Counted from the stretch's first letter, positions 1 to 10,125 are shown. The stretch: 64,000 nt of DNA from Asparagopsis taxiformis (GCA_030407315.1 JALQPE010002425.1:186001-250000), one strand, 5' to 3'. Notes: generated by a model from the letters alone, not told the origin. Numbers and translations are program-made.

Positions 1-2936
1 CGCCACTCGCTACAAACACCAATCCGCACAGTTGGCTCTCCGCTATTCGTGCAATCGCAGTTGCTCTTTCCCCTCATGCAAACCTAATTGCCTTTGTGTC
101 CCAACATGGAACCCTCGCCCTCTGTACCTCCACTCCCAGTCGCCAACTCCTTCCCATCACCATTCCTGATCCCTCATTATGCCGCCACCCCATCTCAGTA
201 GCCCTCTTCACCACCACCCAATCCCTCCTCGCAGTCGGCTACAGCTCCGGTGCTGTTGCAATTTTCTCGACCCAATCTCAAGCTCCAATCTTCACCTCCC
301 TCATCCTCCAGGACCTCCCCGTGCATCGCCTCCGCTTCAATAACGACTTGTACGCCCTCCTGGGCCCCACCGGAACCATAGCTAGACTCTCCACAACCTC
401 CCTCCCGTCCGGCACAGACCCGTTTGGCGCAGGATGGCACATATGGCACACCAAACATCGTGCCCTCGATGCAGCTCCAGTAGGTACCCAGCCCAACTCC
501 ATCACCTTCCCCGATCCCCAGCATGCCCCATTGCGCATGCTAACCGTCGGAGTAGATCCCCCACTAGCCACCCACGCAATGTCAGATGATGCCGCATTTA
601 CAGCAACCGCTGTGGCCAAACGCGCAGCCAACAGTGTTCTCACCGTCGCCCGCGGCCTTTTTCGTCTAGCTGATGCTCCCGAACCTGAACGCGCTGTTGT
701 ACGCTCGACCCGACGCAACATCACTTGGGACGATAGCACAAATGCTAACATCATCAATCTATCTGATGTCCGTCACACCGCTCGTTCCGTTGCTTCCGCT
801 CTCACTAGAAGACAAACTGCACTTCCAGAACGTTCCAATACTCGTATCGTACAGCGTTTGGCTCCAGCACCGCCCCCGTGCACTCTTGTTGCCACTGCTG
901 ATACCCTCGGTCGCGTTTTTGTACAGGATGCTCGCGATTTGTGCGTCCTTAGAGTGTACAAAGGGTATCGTGAAGCACAGATTGCTTGGTTACCTGATAA
1001 CGACCATCCTTCTGTGCCGCGTCTCGTTCTTTATGCGCCGCGCCTTGGTGTGTTGGAGCTTCATGCCCCACTCGTGGAGAAATCTCGGGTAGCATTCCGC
1101 ATGCCACCCGGTTGTGTGCTGGTTCAAACCGAACAACATCGAGTATGTTGCATTACAGCCGATGGGCGTGTCCTCGAACTTCTACCCGCTGCTGATGGCC
1201 AGACCACCTTATCAGCACAGGAAAGTCACCAAGAAGAGGTTCAATCTCAGCCAACCGATGAAGCTCGCAAAAAATTATTGGAAACTTCCTCGCCGGATTA
1301 CGAGCTTGTCGGATCCTTCGTGGAGGCAGTGAAGTCCGGACAGACGAGCCGTGCTGTGGAATGTCTGCAACGCGTAGAATCTGACAGCTTTAAGATTGCC
1401 CATCTTATGGCGACTCTGCTGACGTGTACTTCATACACGCGATCAGAAGTGCACATTGCACTGGCCTCTAAGGCTGCGCAATTGACAACTGCTCTTCGAG
1501 CATCCGATCTGACAGCACGATTCGAAGCACATGGACGTCTTGCAGAGGCATTTGCTCTTTTGGCTACTGACAACCTTCTTGTCGATCCACTTAATCGACA
1601 GAGTACACCATACGGTAGTATACTCGAGAGTGCCATAGGAGCTGACTTGGCTGCGTTTGCCCTTGCAGAGACAAAGAGCAAACAACAAAGTGATGCTTCG
1701 CAACGTTCGGCTGAAGATGAGTTGGTGAACTGTGAAAGATTTATCATGGCACATGCTCTGGAACCCATGTCCGATCTTCGTTCAAGACTTGATTATGAGC
1801 TTTGTCCACACCCGGATCTGTCTGAAAGTGAACAGATCTGGCTGGCCAAGGCATATTTCTGTCGCTTGCTTGAGGAGAATTCAGTTGAACTCCCTACTGC
1901 TGGCCGAGAACATCCGATAACTCATGATGTTTTCATGGCACTTTCAAGCTTTATTGGGCTCCCACATGTCGAACTGGCCCATCATTTTGCCATTTTCTTC
2001 CTCCGAACTCCACTCATACATCTTTTGCATACATCAGATGTAACGTATGCGTCTCCACTGTTGTGTGCATTGGTTCGTCTAAGGGCATCGGCAGCACACA
2101 GTGTGGACTCGATATTTGTAGAGATTTGTGAGAATTCGACCGAAGTAGGCAATGCATTGCTGTTGATCAGATTGTGTATGGAGCAAGAAAAAGGCGCTCT
2201 CAACGATAACTCGATATTCAGCGAGACACTGGACAAACTGTATGAGGCATTGTTATTCCGTATGCTCATTGTTGAATCCGACGTCCCAGCTGAGGTATAC
2301 GAGAAGTACACTGCGAATCAGAGCACGGGCGTTCCAGGAGACGCTGAGCGATATGCTTTGAGATGTTTGATTGAGGTGGAGAACTACACACAAGCTTCTA
2401 GTATTCTTAGTGGCCTGCAAGGGTCTCGCCAGCCACGAAGCCTAAAGTGGCATGAAAGGGCGACAGTAAGTGAAACAGTACTTGAAGCATGCAGAAAGAA
2501 GGCAATCAAGTACATGACGGACAATAGCGCCACAGTGATTCCAGAGCGTGTGTTAGAGTGGATCAAATCTGCGGACAGTGATGGGAAACAAGTGATCGGT
2601 TCATCTGAGGACGAACAGGTTCGGGAGGAAAAACTGCGAGGCATTCGTTCTGTGCTACTCAACGCACATCCCTACCTACCAGATTCTTCAGTAGATGCTG
2701 TGCGTTGTTTGCAGCTAGCAGAGGCCATGTCAGCGCTTCTGGAGCTGACGAGAAACCGAGTGCAGATAGATCCGATTGCCAATATAGTATCAGACGAAAC
2801 GGAACAGGAAGACGCAAACAAAGCGGACCAAAGCTATAATAACGAGAGCACTGGACGCCGCGTCGATCCTGCCGTGGAGGTTTCTAACAATTCCATTGTG
2901 GAAGACGAGGGCCCGTTGGCACGTGAAGCAAAATAA
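1..2936 (+). CDS. RAB3GAP2: Rab3 GTPase-activating protein non-catalytic subunit (RAB3GAP2-like), 5' end outside window
   Basis: The frame is open from the left edge (first full codon at position 3) and gives 977 residues to the TAA at 2934-2936, so the start lies outside the window. The GTG at 96 is not a plausible start because coding-like sequence continues upstream of it. The N-terminal half looks like a beta-propeller. Two stretches match the RAB3GAP2 N-terminal domain: KGYREAQIAWL near residue 320 and LVLYAPRLGVLELH near residue 342 (nt 1023-1064). The rest is helical, as in the family. In animals this subunit pairs with RAB3GAP1 to act on Rab3 and as an exchange factor for Rab18 at the ER; its role in an alga is inferred only. 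The 3' end converges on the IspD gene with a 151 bp gap. Confidence 0.72.
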   Translation, partial: PLATNTNPHSWLSAIRAIAVALSPHANLIAFVSQHGTLALCTSTPSRQLLPITIPDPSLCRHPISVALFTTTQSLLAVGYSSGAVAIFSTQSQAPIFTSLILQDLPVHRLRFNNDLYALLGPTGTIARLSTTSLPSGTDPFGAGWHIWHTKHRALDAAPVGTQPNSITFPDPQHAPLRMLTVGVDPPLATHAMSDDAAFTATAVAKRAANSVLTVARGLFRLADAPEPERAVVRSTRRNITWDDSTNANIINLSDVRHTARSVASALTRRQTALPERSNTRIVQRLAPAPPPCTLVATADTLGRVFVQDARDLCVLRVYKGYREAQIAWLPDNDHPSVPRLVLYAPRLGVLELHAPLVEKSRVAFRMPPGCVLVQTEQHRVCCITADGRVLELLPAADGQTTLSAQESHQEEVQSQPTDEARKKLLETSSPDYELVGSFVEAVKSGQTSRAVECLQRVESDSFKIAHLMATLLTCTSYTRSEVHIALASKAAQLTTALRASDLTARFEAHGRLAEAFALLATDNLLVDPLNRQSTPYGSILESAIGADLAAFALAETKSKQQSDASQRSAEDELVNCERFIMAHALEPMSDLRSRLDYELCPHPDLSESEQIWLAKAYFCRLLEENSVELPTAGREHPITHDVFMALSSFIGLPHVELAHHFAIFFLRTPLIHLLHTSDVTYASPLLCALVRLRASAAHSVDSIFVEICENSTEVGNALLLIRLCMEQEKGALNDNSIFSETLDKLYEALLFRMLIVESDVPAEVYEKYTANQSTGVPGDAERYALRCLIEVENYTQASSILSGLQGSRQPRSLKWHERATVSETVLEACRKKAIKYMTDNSATVIPERVLEWIKSADSDGKQVIGSSEDEQVREEKLRGIRSVLLNAHPYLPDSSVDAVRCLQLAEAMSALLELTRNRVQIDPIANIVSDETEQEDANKADQSYNNESTGRRVDPAVEVSNNSIVEDEGPLAREAK

Positions 2937-3087
2937 CCAATAACCGCGGCGCATTTGTCGCCGATGAATATTCCCAACTAACACGACATAGCCTACTTGG
3001 TAGGTCACACGAAGAGGAAAAATAACGTAACTCTAATACCATTGATGACGAATATGTACAAAAACTGGATCAGCAAACACTAAAGCG

Positions 3088-3948
3088 TTATCGCATCACT
3101 TCACTTTTGGCTCGATCTTGTAAAATAGATTCAGCTATATTCATATCTTCCGGCGTCGTCAGCTTGATGTTTGTGTATTCGCCCATCGTAATCTTCACAG
3201 GTTCTCCGAGACCCTCTATGATAGAAACATCATCAGTAACCATCAAGCCATCACTACGCACTTTCTCAAAGCCCCTCCGCAGCAAACCCGGTCGAATAAC
3301 CTGTGGAGTTTGAATCTCCCACAAGCGGCTTCGTGGAATCGTTCTCAACACAAACTGCCCGTCCTCACTCTCCTTGATGGTAGCCTTGGACGGCACGCCC
3401 AACACAGCAGCGCCGTACTGATTCGCGTCCGCAAGCACAGCACGAATATTGGATGGCGTCACTAAAGGCCGTGCAGCATCGTGTACACAAACAAGTTGTG
3501 CATCTTGCGAAACGTGCGATAAACCGCTCTCTACTGAATGCTGCCGTTCTTCGCCTGGATCTGCGAAAACGATTGGGATACTGCAGTTTTCCTTAAACGA
3601 CATGAAGCGAGAACGGTACTGTTCAGCTATTACTAGCACAAGTTGTGTCACCTCCGGAAGAGATGTAAAAAGATGCATGGAATGTTCAACAACAGTTTTA
3701 CCGGATAATTGGAGGAATTGCTTTGGGCGATCCGCTTTCATCCTACTCCCTGAGCCGCCAGCAAGGAGAATAACAGATACATTTTCAATTGATGAGGAGG
3801 AACTTGCACGGGGTTGACATCTTACGGCGGCACGATTGCTGCGTGTGGGTGATACTTGAACGATGCGGGGAGAGCAAAACTGAACAAAGTTAGCGCGCAC
3901 ATTTCGTTTCTGCAGAGGCAAAGCAGATGTGAAAGCGGTTAGTTGCAT
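3088..3948 (-). CDS. ispD: 2-C-methyl-D-erythritol 4-phosphate cytidylyltransferase, plastid-targeted
   Basis: 286 residues. IspD makes CDP-methylerythritol from MEP and CTP, the third step of the plastid MEP isoprenoid pathway. Residues 1-50 form a basic, Ser-rich leader (MQLTAF...) consistent with a transit peptide. The catalytic domain follows with the CTP-binding motif LLAGGSGSRMKADRPKQFL at about 61-79, HDAARP at 156-161 and a TDD near 240. Length after the leader is typical of bacterial IspD. The open frame extends back to a TTG at 3966, but the ATG at 3948 is the first Met and gives a sensible leader. It is divergent from the dynamitin gene across a 439 bp promoter and convergent with RAB3GAP2. 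Confidence 0.93.
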   Translation of the reverse strand: MQLTAFTSALPLQKRNVRANFVQFCSPRIVQVSPTRSNRAAVRCQPRASSSSSIENVSVILLAGGSGSRMKADRPKQFLQLSGKTVVEHSMHLFTSLPEVTQLVLVIAEQYRSRFMSFKENCSIPIVFADPGEERQHSVESGLSHVSQDAQLVCVHDAARPLVTPSNIRAVLADANQYGAAVLGVPSKATIKESEDGQFVLRTIPRSRLWEIQTPQVIRPGLLRRGFEKVRSDGLMVTDDVSIIEGLGEPVKITMGEYTNIKLTTPEDMNIAESILQDRAKSEVMR

Positions 3949-4387
3949 GATAATAGGTGGAGGCAACTGATTGCGTGATGAAACGAATTGCCGGTGAGTA
4001 GGGGAGGTTCACTAGAGCGTTGAAAAGTTGGTCTCAGATGCGATCGAGATTTGTCGAGTGCATCTTAGAATTGATAAGGATCGTCTCATGCCAAGTGGCG
4101 AATTTTGATTGAGTACGCGTCGCAACTCACTGAACACGTGCCGCAGAAAATAATGTCCAGTTTCCACGTGGCAATAATTTGTTCTCATTGCCCGCCAATT
4201 TCGAGTCCCGGCGCATCCGAGTAGATATCAACTGCGGATAAACATGACGACGAGACCAGGCAGCCGTTCGAACCCGTCTTACGCGCGATTTCACGCCTGA
4301 TGCTATCGGCGAGGGCACCATAAAAAATTTCTGTCGATTGTCGTTCAACATCACGTCACACCAATACCATCTTGCACTTATCCAACA
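3949..4387. promoter_or_regulatory. Divergent promoter region between ispD and dynamitin genes
   Basis: 439 bp with no supported gene. It holds two CACGTG cores, at 4135-4140 and 4165-4170; the second reads CCACGTGG. These are potential bZIP or bHLH sites. Open frames here are short and unlike any protein I know. Confidence 0.45.
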
Positions 4388-5473
4388 ATGGAGTGGGTTT
4401 ACAATCCGCCACCTGACGAACCAACCGTCTATGAAACAAGCTCGCCGCCCAAGTCACCAGTCAAATCTACTCTGCCTTCAATTTTTGCCAGCAGACTCCC
4501 AGTCGAAGAGCCCGCTTCAGAACCAGAAATAGAACCAGAATACATTGGTGATGAACTTGATGAGCAATTGATATCTCCCGAGGCGGCCTTCGAGAAGTTT
4601 GCAGGAAAAGTGTTCCTCACTTCAAATCCGCCAGATTTCTCAGGTTGCATCTATTCAGAAGCATCTATCCCCACTCCTGTTGCTCCATCGCTACCTCTCG
4701 CATCTACCCGAGACGTCCTCCCAAAAGAAAGTCGTTCGGAACGACTGGCACGCCTTTCAAAAGAAGTCGAGGCACTTGCACAGGAGACATATGTGGATTC
4801 TGATAACTCAGACACTTTGTCGGACTTGGCTTCACTGCGAGACCAGCTTTCCCTTATCGAAAGCTCAATAACGAATGGCGCAACGGCCGCCCGAACGCTG
4901 CCAAAAGTCGCCCATTCTCCGAGCACCGAAAGTGACGCCGTTACCGTCCAATTCATTTCTGCCAATCCGCAACATCTTTGTTCACTTGAGCGTCGTGTGG
5001 CCGCTCTGGAAGCTATGGTGGGCCCACAACACTTGGAGGCCTCCAAGCCATTGTGGGAGCTTGTATCTGATGTGGAGGATCATATGGCGTTACTGCGTGA
5101 TCCTGAATTACCCAAGATGTTACGAAGGGATGCACAAGATATTGCAGCCGTGCTACAACAAGAGCTGCATCAAGAACGTGGTGCAGATTTACTCCGGACG
5201 GCTGCTATTTTGGACAAAATGGAAAAATGGGAGGCTACCGCAGGTTCTGTTCCGCTTGTTGTCGAGAGGCTGAGGTCACTCAAGCGGGTGCAGCAGGAAG
5301 CAACATGTTTCGTTGATACGCTAGCAAAGGTTGCCGCGCAAGTAGATCGCATAGAGAGGAGGCGAGGAGAAAACAAGGAGTTGATCGAAAATGTCCGTCG
5401 AAACCTTGAAAACAACCTCGCCACTGTGAAGGAAAACTTGGACATTCTACATTCAAGACTGGAAAAAGACTAG
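4388..5473 (+). CDS. DCTN2: Dynactin subunit 2 (dynamitin, p50) homologue
   Basis: 361 residues from an ATG in good context. Dynamitin is the shoulder subunit of dynactin, which couples cytoplasmic dynein to cargo. The similarity runs along the whole protein. There is an N-terminal EPTVYETSSPP (family: EPDVYETSDLP), then SPEAAFEKFAGK with a DF-S motif (family: NPNAAYDKF...LDFSDR), then a coiled coil starting SERLARLSKEVEALAQE. LERRVAALEAMVG lies near residue 200, a helical rod follows, and the C terminus reads RRNLENNLATVKENLDILHSRL (family: RENLATVEGNF). Length is close to animal p50 (about 400). The 3' end lies 54 bp from the convergent gene at 5528. Red algae are generally reported to lack dynein heavy chains, so this is unexpected. 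Confidence 0.82.
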   Translation: MEWVYNPPPDEPTVYETSSPPKSPVKSTLPSIFASRLPVEEPASEPEIEPEYIGDELDEQLISPEAAFEKFAGKVFLTSNPPDFSGCIYSEASIPTPVAPSLPLASTRDVLPKESRSERLARLSKEVEALAQETYVDSDNSDTLSDLASLRDQLSLIESSITNGATAARTLPKVAHSPSTESDAVTVQFISANPQHLCSLERRVAALEAMVGPQHLEASKPLWELVSDVEDHMALLRDPELPKMLRRDAQDIAAVLQQELHQERGADLLRTAAILDKMEKWEATAGSVPLVVERLRSLKRVQQEATCFVDTLAKVAAQVDRIERRRGENKELIENVRRNLENNLATVKENLDILHSRLEKD

Positions 5474-5527
5474 AAAACAGCTAAGGCTGTACAGAACTTA
5501 GATTTGTGAACGAAGTTTTCAGTAAGT

Positions 5528-6811
5528 TTACGACACAGGTGCGATTAATGTCTTCGCATCATTGTTGCCTCGACTGTCCGTATCGGAGCAATCGTCCACC
5601 CTGCCTGTGCCGAGTGCTCCATCAACAGGCTTGAGAGCGGAAGGTCTCAGAAATTGGAATCTGCCTTTGGAAGGAAAACGAATATCAACAGACGCAAAAC
5701 CCCCATTTTCAGAACTGGGCCATGGCCGTTCCGTTAACATCTTGGTAACAGAATCCTCTCTTATCATTGGAACCACTTGATGTGATTCATGACGTTGATT
5801 GGTCTTCACTCGCTTAACGCTGCGTGGTTCAGGAGAAGTGATGTGTTTCCTCTTGCGGCGAGGTGTCAACGAGAAAGCTTTATCATTCTTCAGAGCCTCC
5901 TGGAACATGACGAGCAGCCTGCGTAAGCGTTCCACCACTGAGGTAGTGCGAAGTAGCGACGGCCAATACTTGCCCATAACATTTGGGCCACATATAATGA
6001 GAGCAGCCCTGCACAACCAGAGCGACCAACGAGTGGGACAGTGATGGGGCTGAGGCATACATTGGAAGAGCGGTCTTTCAAGAGCTTGCGGTGGGCGAAG
6101 GGCGATTCGAGCGGTCTCCATGGCCTCCCTAGTACGCTGCAAGAGTTGTTGCGGTTGATTGGCATGCCAAGACACGTAGGAAAGGCCGCCCATGTGTGCA
6201 AATGAGCGGCGGCGCTGGCGCTTGGCCATGGCGCTGGTCTGCGAGCGTGTCTGGACGCGGAGCGAGGTGCGTGGCGTGTTAATAGGAGGGAAAGCAATAT
6301 CAATTGGTTCGTACAAGGTTGGAGTAGGCTGGTCACAAATGAGACGTAACACAATACAGAGATGCGGATTGTGAACTTGCCAGTCGCCGACACGCTCGTA
6401 TCGACCGATGACGTGCAGGGTGAAGCGGGTGTGAGTGAAAAATTTCTGGGTGCACGGAGCATTGTCTGGGAATACAGCGAGAGTACCATAACGCTCTGTG
6501 GGCGATGGTGCGAGCGCTACGGCATGTCGGAGTAGAGTGCTGCGCGGGGGCCACGGCGGGTCTGAACAGATATTGTGTCTGTGTTCGGACAGACCGCCAC
6601 TGAGTATGCTGGAGAGCAGCAACTGTCTGTTTGCGTGGTACACGTCAATCTGAAATGGGGTGCCTGGGAAGGTAAAGGGTGTCGGGGTTAGTAGGACGGC
6701 GGCGTGGTAGAAGACATCTGCGGAGGGCTTCCAGCCGGGTGTTGCAGTGAGTTGGTCGCTAGCTGTTGTGGAGAGCGGGAGGTGCATGCCTCCACAGCAA
6801 TCTTTGCACAT
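5528..6811 (-). CDS. Uncharacterised, probably nuclear protein
   Basis: 427 residues from the ATG at 6811 (start of MCKDCCGGMHLPL), which sits in a gccATG context. I do not recognise the family. The first 20 residues are Cys- and Met-rich. The middle (about 195-260) contains a basic MAKRQRRRS cluster, and RRKRKH with a second Lys/Arg cluster near residue 330 looks like nuclear localisation signals. The C-terminal 90 residues are Ser/Pro/Asp-rich and probably disordered. The frame stays open for another 184 codons upstream to 7363 without any ATG, so an unseen 5' exon is possible. It follows E(z) on the same strand and converges on dynamitin. Confidence 0.5.
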   Translation of the reverse strand: MCKDCCGGMHLPLSTTASDQLTATPGWKPSADVFYHAAVLLTPTPFTFPGTPFQIDVYHANRQLLLSSILSGGLSEHRHNICSDPPWPPRSTLLRHAVALAPSPTERYGTLAVFPDNAPCTQKFFTHTRFTLHVIGRYERVGDWQVHNPHLCIVLRLICDQPTPTLYEPIDIAFPPINTPRTSLRVQTRSQTSAMAKRQRRRSFAHMGGLSYVSWHANQPQQLLQRTREAMETARIALRPPQALERPLFQCMPQPHHCPTRWSLWLCRAALIICGPNVMGKYWPSLLRTTSVVERLRRLLVMFQEALKNDKAFSLTPRRKRKHITSPEPRSVKRVKTNQRHESHQVVPMIREDSVTKMLTERPWPSSENGGFASVDIRFPSKGRFQFLRPSALKPVDGALGTGRVDDCSDTDSRGNNDAKTLIAPVS

Positions 6812-7455
6812 GGCGACTATGAGCGCGGATGGGTAGGGACGAATGGGGCGGGCAATTGCTGGCGGGAGGTGGTCGCAAGGTTTTACAATGGGTGGTCGGG
6901 TTTCGGTTGCATTGCGTTTATTGCCAGGCAAGCTAGGCAAAGTAAAATGTTGGGTGGACGGTTGTGACTTGCACAGGACAGAGTTGGACAACGGTGGCAA
7001 GCACGAAAGACAGCGATGTAGGCGGATTGAGATGAAGTGCGCTTTAAGTGCAGATTTGACGATAGATTGTGGGCGGCTGGTGGGCGCTTCGTTGAGGACA
7101 CCGAACACGTGCCTTGTATGATTTAGGTTTATGCGCCGACCAATGAATGGACGGCATCCAATTGTGTTATATATTGGACGGACCAACGTGAACGGGTGAC
7201 ATGTAATACGGCTACTATTGAACAAACTTTCCAGACGGGCGCCGTACAAGACATGTCCGTACAATGGAGCGAGCACACTGTCGCGCTTGCTGCGCAAGAC
7301 AGTTGATGTCGCCCTTACAGCGTGCAGCTCGGCGTCCTCTACACGCAATTCCGCCCAAACCAAACATTGGTCACCTCAAAAAATCGCTCCTTCGCATCTT
7401 TTGCTTCCTCCGATTGGTGCAAGCCCGTTTCCCCAATACACCATTCACCTTTGGT
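6812..7455. promoter_or_regulatory. 5' region of the 5528-6811 gene
   Basis: 644 bp between the E(z) stop and the ATG at 6811. It contains a CACGTG at 7106-7111. The minus-strand frame leading into the gene is free of stops from 7363 but has no ATG, so it is either a pyrimidine-rich leader or part of an undetected 5' exon. Confidence 0.35.
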
Positions 7456-9786
7456 TCAATCTGTGATCTTATTATAGTTGAACAAAAATTCCTCCCCGGC
7501 TTCCACGCTTCGTGTCGTATTCAGTGCTATCATTGCTTCCCCCCTGATTCGCATAAATTGCGCTTTGCAATTTGCCTGCTCCACTTCCCCTTCGTTATGC
7601 TCATTGATGAATCGCGCTTTCGATCCCATATGATCCCCGTCAATGGACATAGACTCAGTCAACGCAAACGCATATACCATCTCCAGTGCATCACCCAGTC
7701 GTGTCGCAACATTCGTATCCTCGTTCGACATCAATAGTCCAGAGTATGGCCCGATGAATTCCCCCTTCTCAAACCGCTCACCAGCAAACAATCCAAACCC
7801 GTGTACATCCGAATCCCCAATGTACGTCTGCTTATGACGGTACCAAATGACCTCGCAGTTTTGACATCGCCGATCCCGCAGACTCATCTCCGATGGTAGC
7901 ATGTTACAATCACATTCGTTACAGAAGTCCGGGTTGCATGCTTGCTCCCCATCAATACATACACAACCACTTGCCGCCGAACATCGTCCTTTTTTACAAT
8001 CACAGCCCTTGTTCCGATTCTCACACATCGGCTTACCATTCCCTTTCTTCGTTATAGTAGACATCCATCCAATGCCACCTTTATGTTCGACGTACCGCCC
8101 ATCATTACATCCACACATTGCCTCACATCTTACATCATTGATGACACATGGACAACGATTCTCTGCATTACATAATCCAACATGATCACACGGCACATAG
8201 CCATAGCTTTGCAGTGTCTGCTCAGTTTGCGCAGAAATATATGTTTTCATTGCCCGACTCTTCTTTCGTTTTGATCGACCATTCTTAAAGCCTCCGAAAG
8301 GATCCCTCATCTTAGACCCAGTCCTCGTCGGTCGTAGAGGTGAAGGCGACTCTGGTCTTGATGCTGGTGTTCGCCTTTTCCGCGCCTCTCTCAGACCTTC
8401 CTTGATCCATCGATTCTCCGCCTCTTCGCAAATCAGCTTGTACACCTCTCGACAACACCTGGAGCCAACCACGATAGCAACAGAACAAGGATCACGGTCA
8501 AACATCAAAACTGCCTCTCGCAAAACAAGCCGCTGTTCTGTAGTCCACGGCTTGATCTCGTCTAGATCAATAGGGTCCTGCTGCCACCGAGGCAACAGAA
8601 AACAGCGCTGGGAGCAGGGCGATGCTGAACCCTTTTCGAGAAGCATCTGCCGTGATTCAGCAGCTAGATCTGGAATCGGTTGAATTGGTGCCACGTTCTG
8701 TCCCTCATGAAGCGTACAGGCAAATTCATGACAGCAATAGCAAAAGTATTCTAAAGCATTTGAGGCAGCCGAAAACCACACTTTTATAGGCTCCGTTGAG
8801 TCTGGCTGTACTTTCATTGCACGTTGGATTTCCTCAGAATCTCTGCTGCGTTTTGCTCGCTGTTGATTCTGCTCTTTCCAGAACAATTCTCTCTTTTCGG
8901 CAACTTCACAAACTTTCTGCAGCCGATCTATGTTTTTCATATCTAGCGCCTCTGCAAGTGCATGCCAAACGTCACGAGTTTTACCATACGTTTTTGTGGC
9001 ATTGCAAATGCAATCGCGCTGAACTTGGCGCAATCTGATGCTGTTCAATGAGTAAAACGCATTCCATTGTTTGGCACCAACCGGTGGAATGAATCTTCCG
9101 AGATGATCAATCTCACCATCACTCACCTCACGCTCTGCACTGTTTCGGTTTCCAGCAGATGTTTCTCGCTCATCATCCACCATGACATCAAACACCTCCA
9201 TAGCCACTTTGGTGTTCTCCTCATCGTCACCTAGATAGGGGAAGAATGCTTCTGGCTCCAGTTGCTTCATGTGGAACAACTTGAGCACTGGGATCCATGC
9301 CTTGTACGGGCGCAGTGCGGAAACCAGCGGGAGAGAAATTTGACGTTTGCAGCTCTTGCATGAGAGCCAGATCGCATCAAGAGCTCTCAAACTGATATCT
9401 GGAGAATCTGTGACTGTCTCAGCAATGACGAGAACTTCATCGTCACTGTCGTTCGCACGTTGATTATGACGCATCTGAACGGGGCGATTCAACTGAGTGC
9501 GATGAAAATGCTGACTGTGCAAAGCTAAAGTGGCAGCATTACTTTGCTGCCGGTCCTGACTTGCAAACTGTTGTTGCTGCACCATAGTCTGGCTGATTCT
9601 CTTTCGTGCATAGTCGCACAATTCGCGACTGAAACGTAATGCATTATCTCTGCGAAACGGGTCAGCTGCAGGCCACAAAGATGCACGAGGACGACCGGAA
9701 GAAGTAACGTACCGAATCTCTTTCACGATCTGCTCATACGGTAGTGATGTGGACAGAGCAGAGAGTGGCAAGGGTGGGCTGTCCAT
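7456..9786 (-). CDS. E(z): E(z)-type histone H3K27 methyltransferase (PRC2 catalytic subunit)
   Basis: 776 residues from ATG 9786; the open frame extends to a TTG at 9966, but the added stretch is not family-like. The C-terminal third carries the hallmark pair of E(z): a Cys-rich CXC domain at about 535-645 (CNAENRCPC, CEAMCGCNDGRY, CDCKKGRC, CNPDFCNECDC) directly followed by a SET domain at about 653-776 (GFGLFAGE, GPYSGL, KARFINEH, GEEFLFNYN). The N-terminal region holds SANT-like helices and acidic stretches. E(z) trimethylates H3K27 with ESC and Su(z)12 partners and silences genes and transposons; in red algae this role has been described for Cyanidioschyzon. The usual NHS...NC core is altered here (see findings). 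Confidence 0.88.
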   Translation of the reverse strand: MDSPPLPLSALSTSLPYEQIVKEIRYVTSSGRPRASLWPAADPFRRDNALRFSRELCDYARKRISQTMVQQQQFASQDRQQSNAATLALHSQHFHRTQLNRPVQMRHNQRANDSDDEVLVIAETVTDSPDISLRALDAIWLSCKSCKRQISLPLVSALRPYKAWIPVLKLFHMKQLEPEAFFPYLGDDEENTKVAMEVFDVMVDDERETSAGNRNSAEREVSDGEIDHLGRFIPPVGAKQWNAFYSLNSIRLRQVQRDCICNATKTYGKTRDVWHALAEALDMKNIDRLQKVCEVAEKRELFWKEQNQQRAKRSRDSEEIQRAMKVQPDSTEPIKVWFSAASNALEYFCYCCHEFACTLHEGQNVAPIQPIPDLAAESRQMLLEKGSASPCSQRCFLLPRWQQDPIDLDEIKPWTTEQRLVLREAVLMFDRDPCSVAIVVGSRCCREVYKLICEEAENRWIKEGLREARKRRTPASRPESPSPLRPTRTGSKMRDPFGGFKNGRSKRKKSRAMKTYISAQTEQTLQSYGYVPCDHVGLCNAENRCPCVINDVRCEAMCGCNDGRYVEHKGGIGWMSTITKKGNGKPMCENRNKGCDCKKGRCSAASGCVCIDGEQACNPDFCNECDCNMLPSEMSLRDRRCQNCEVIWYRHKQTYIGDSDVHGFGLFAGERFEKGEFIGPYSGLLMSNEDTNVATRLGDALEMVYAFALTESMSIDGDHMGSKARFINEHNEGEVEQANCKAQFMRIRGEAMIALNTTRSVEAGEEFLFNYNKITD

Positions 9787-10125
9787 CGCGACGGGGAGCC
9801 AGGATGATGACGGGTGCGTGTAACATATCAAAGCGGCGGAGAGGCATTGAAGAGTTTGTGTCGGCTTGTGTACGGCCCCGCATAACGCGATGCAAACGGC
9901 GAGAGCGGAAAAGGGTGCCGTAGCGCGAGGCTCGCTATGAAGCTCGAAAAAATATATATCGATCAATTTGGCGATGTTATGGGCGTGTCATTTGTCACAG
10001 CTACTCCATCTGATTCGTTCTAGTGCACTGAGTGTAGCCGTTCCATCGCTGGCCCCGTTTCCATCGTATAATAAACATCGCAATGTCTGTCGTCGTTGCA
10101 CAGCGTCCGACTAGACCGAATCATC
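9787..10125. promoter_or_regulatory. Divergent promoter region, E(z) and two-exon gene
   Basis: 339 bp. It contains an AT-rich stretch (aaaaaatatatatcgatc, about 9947-9965). A short upstream open frame starts at the ATG at 10083 and overlaps the next gene's first exon in another frame. No other gene is supported. Confidence 0.35.
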
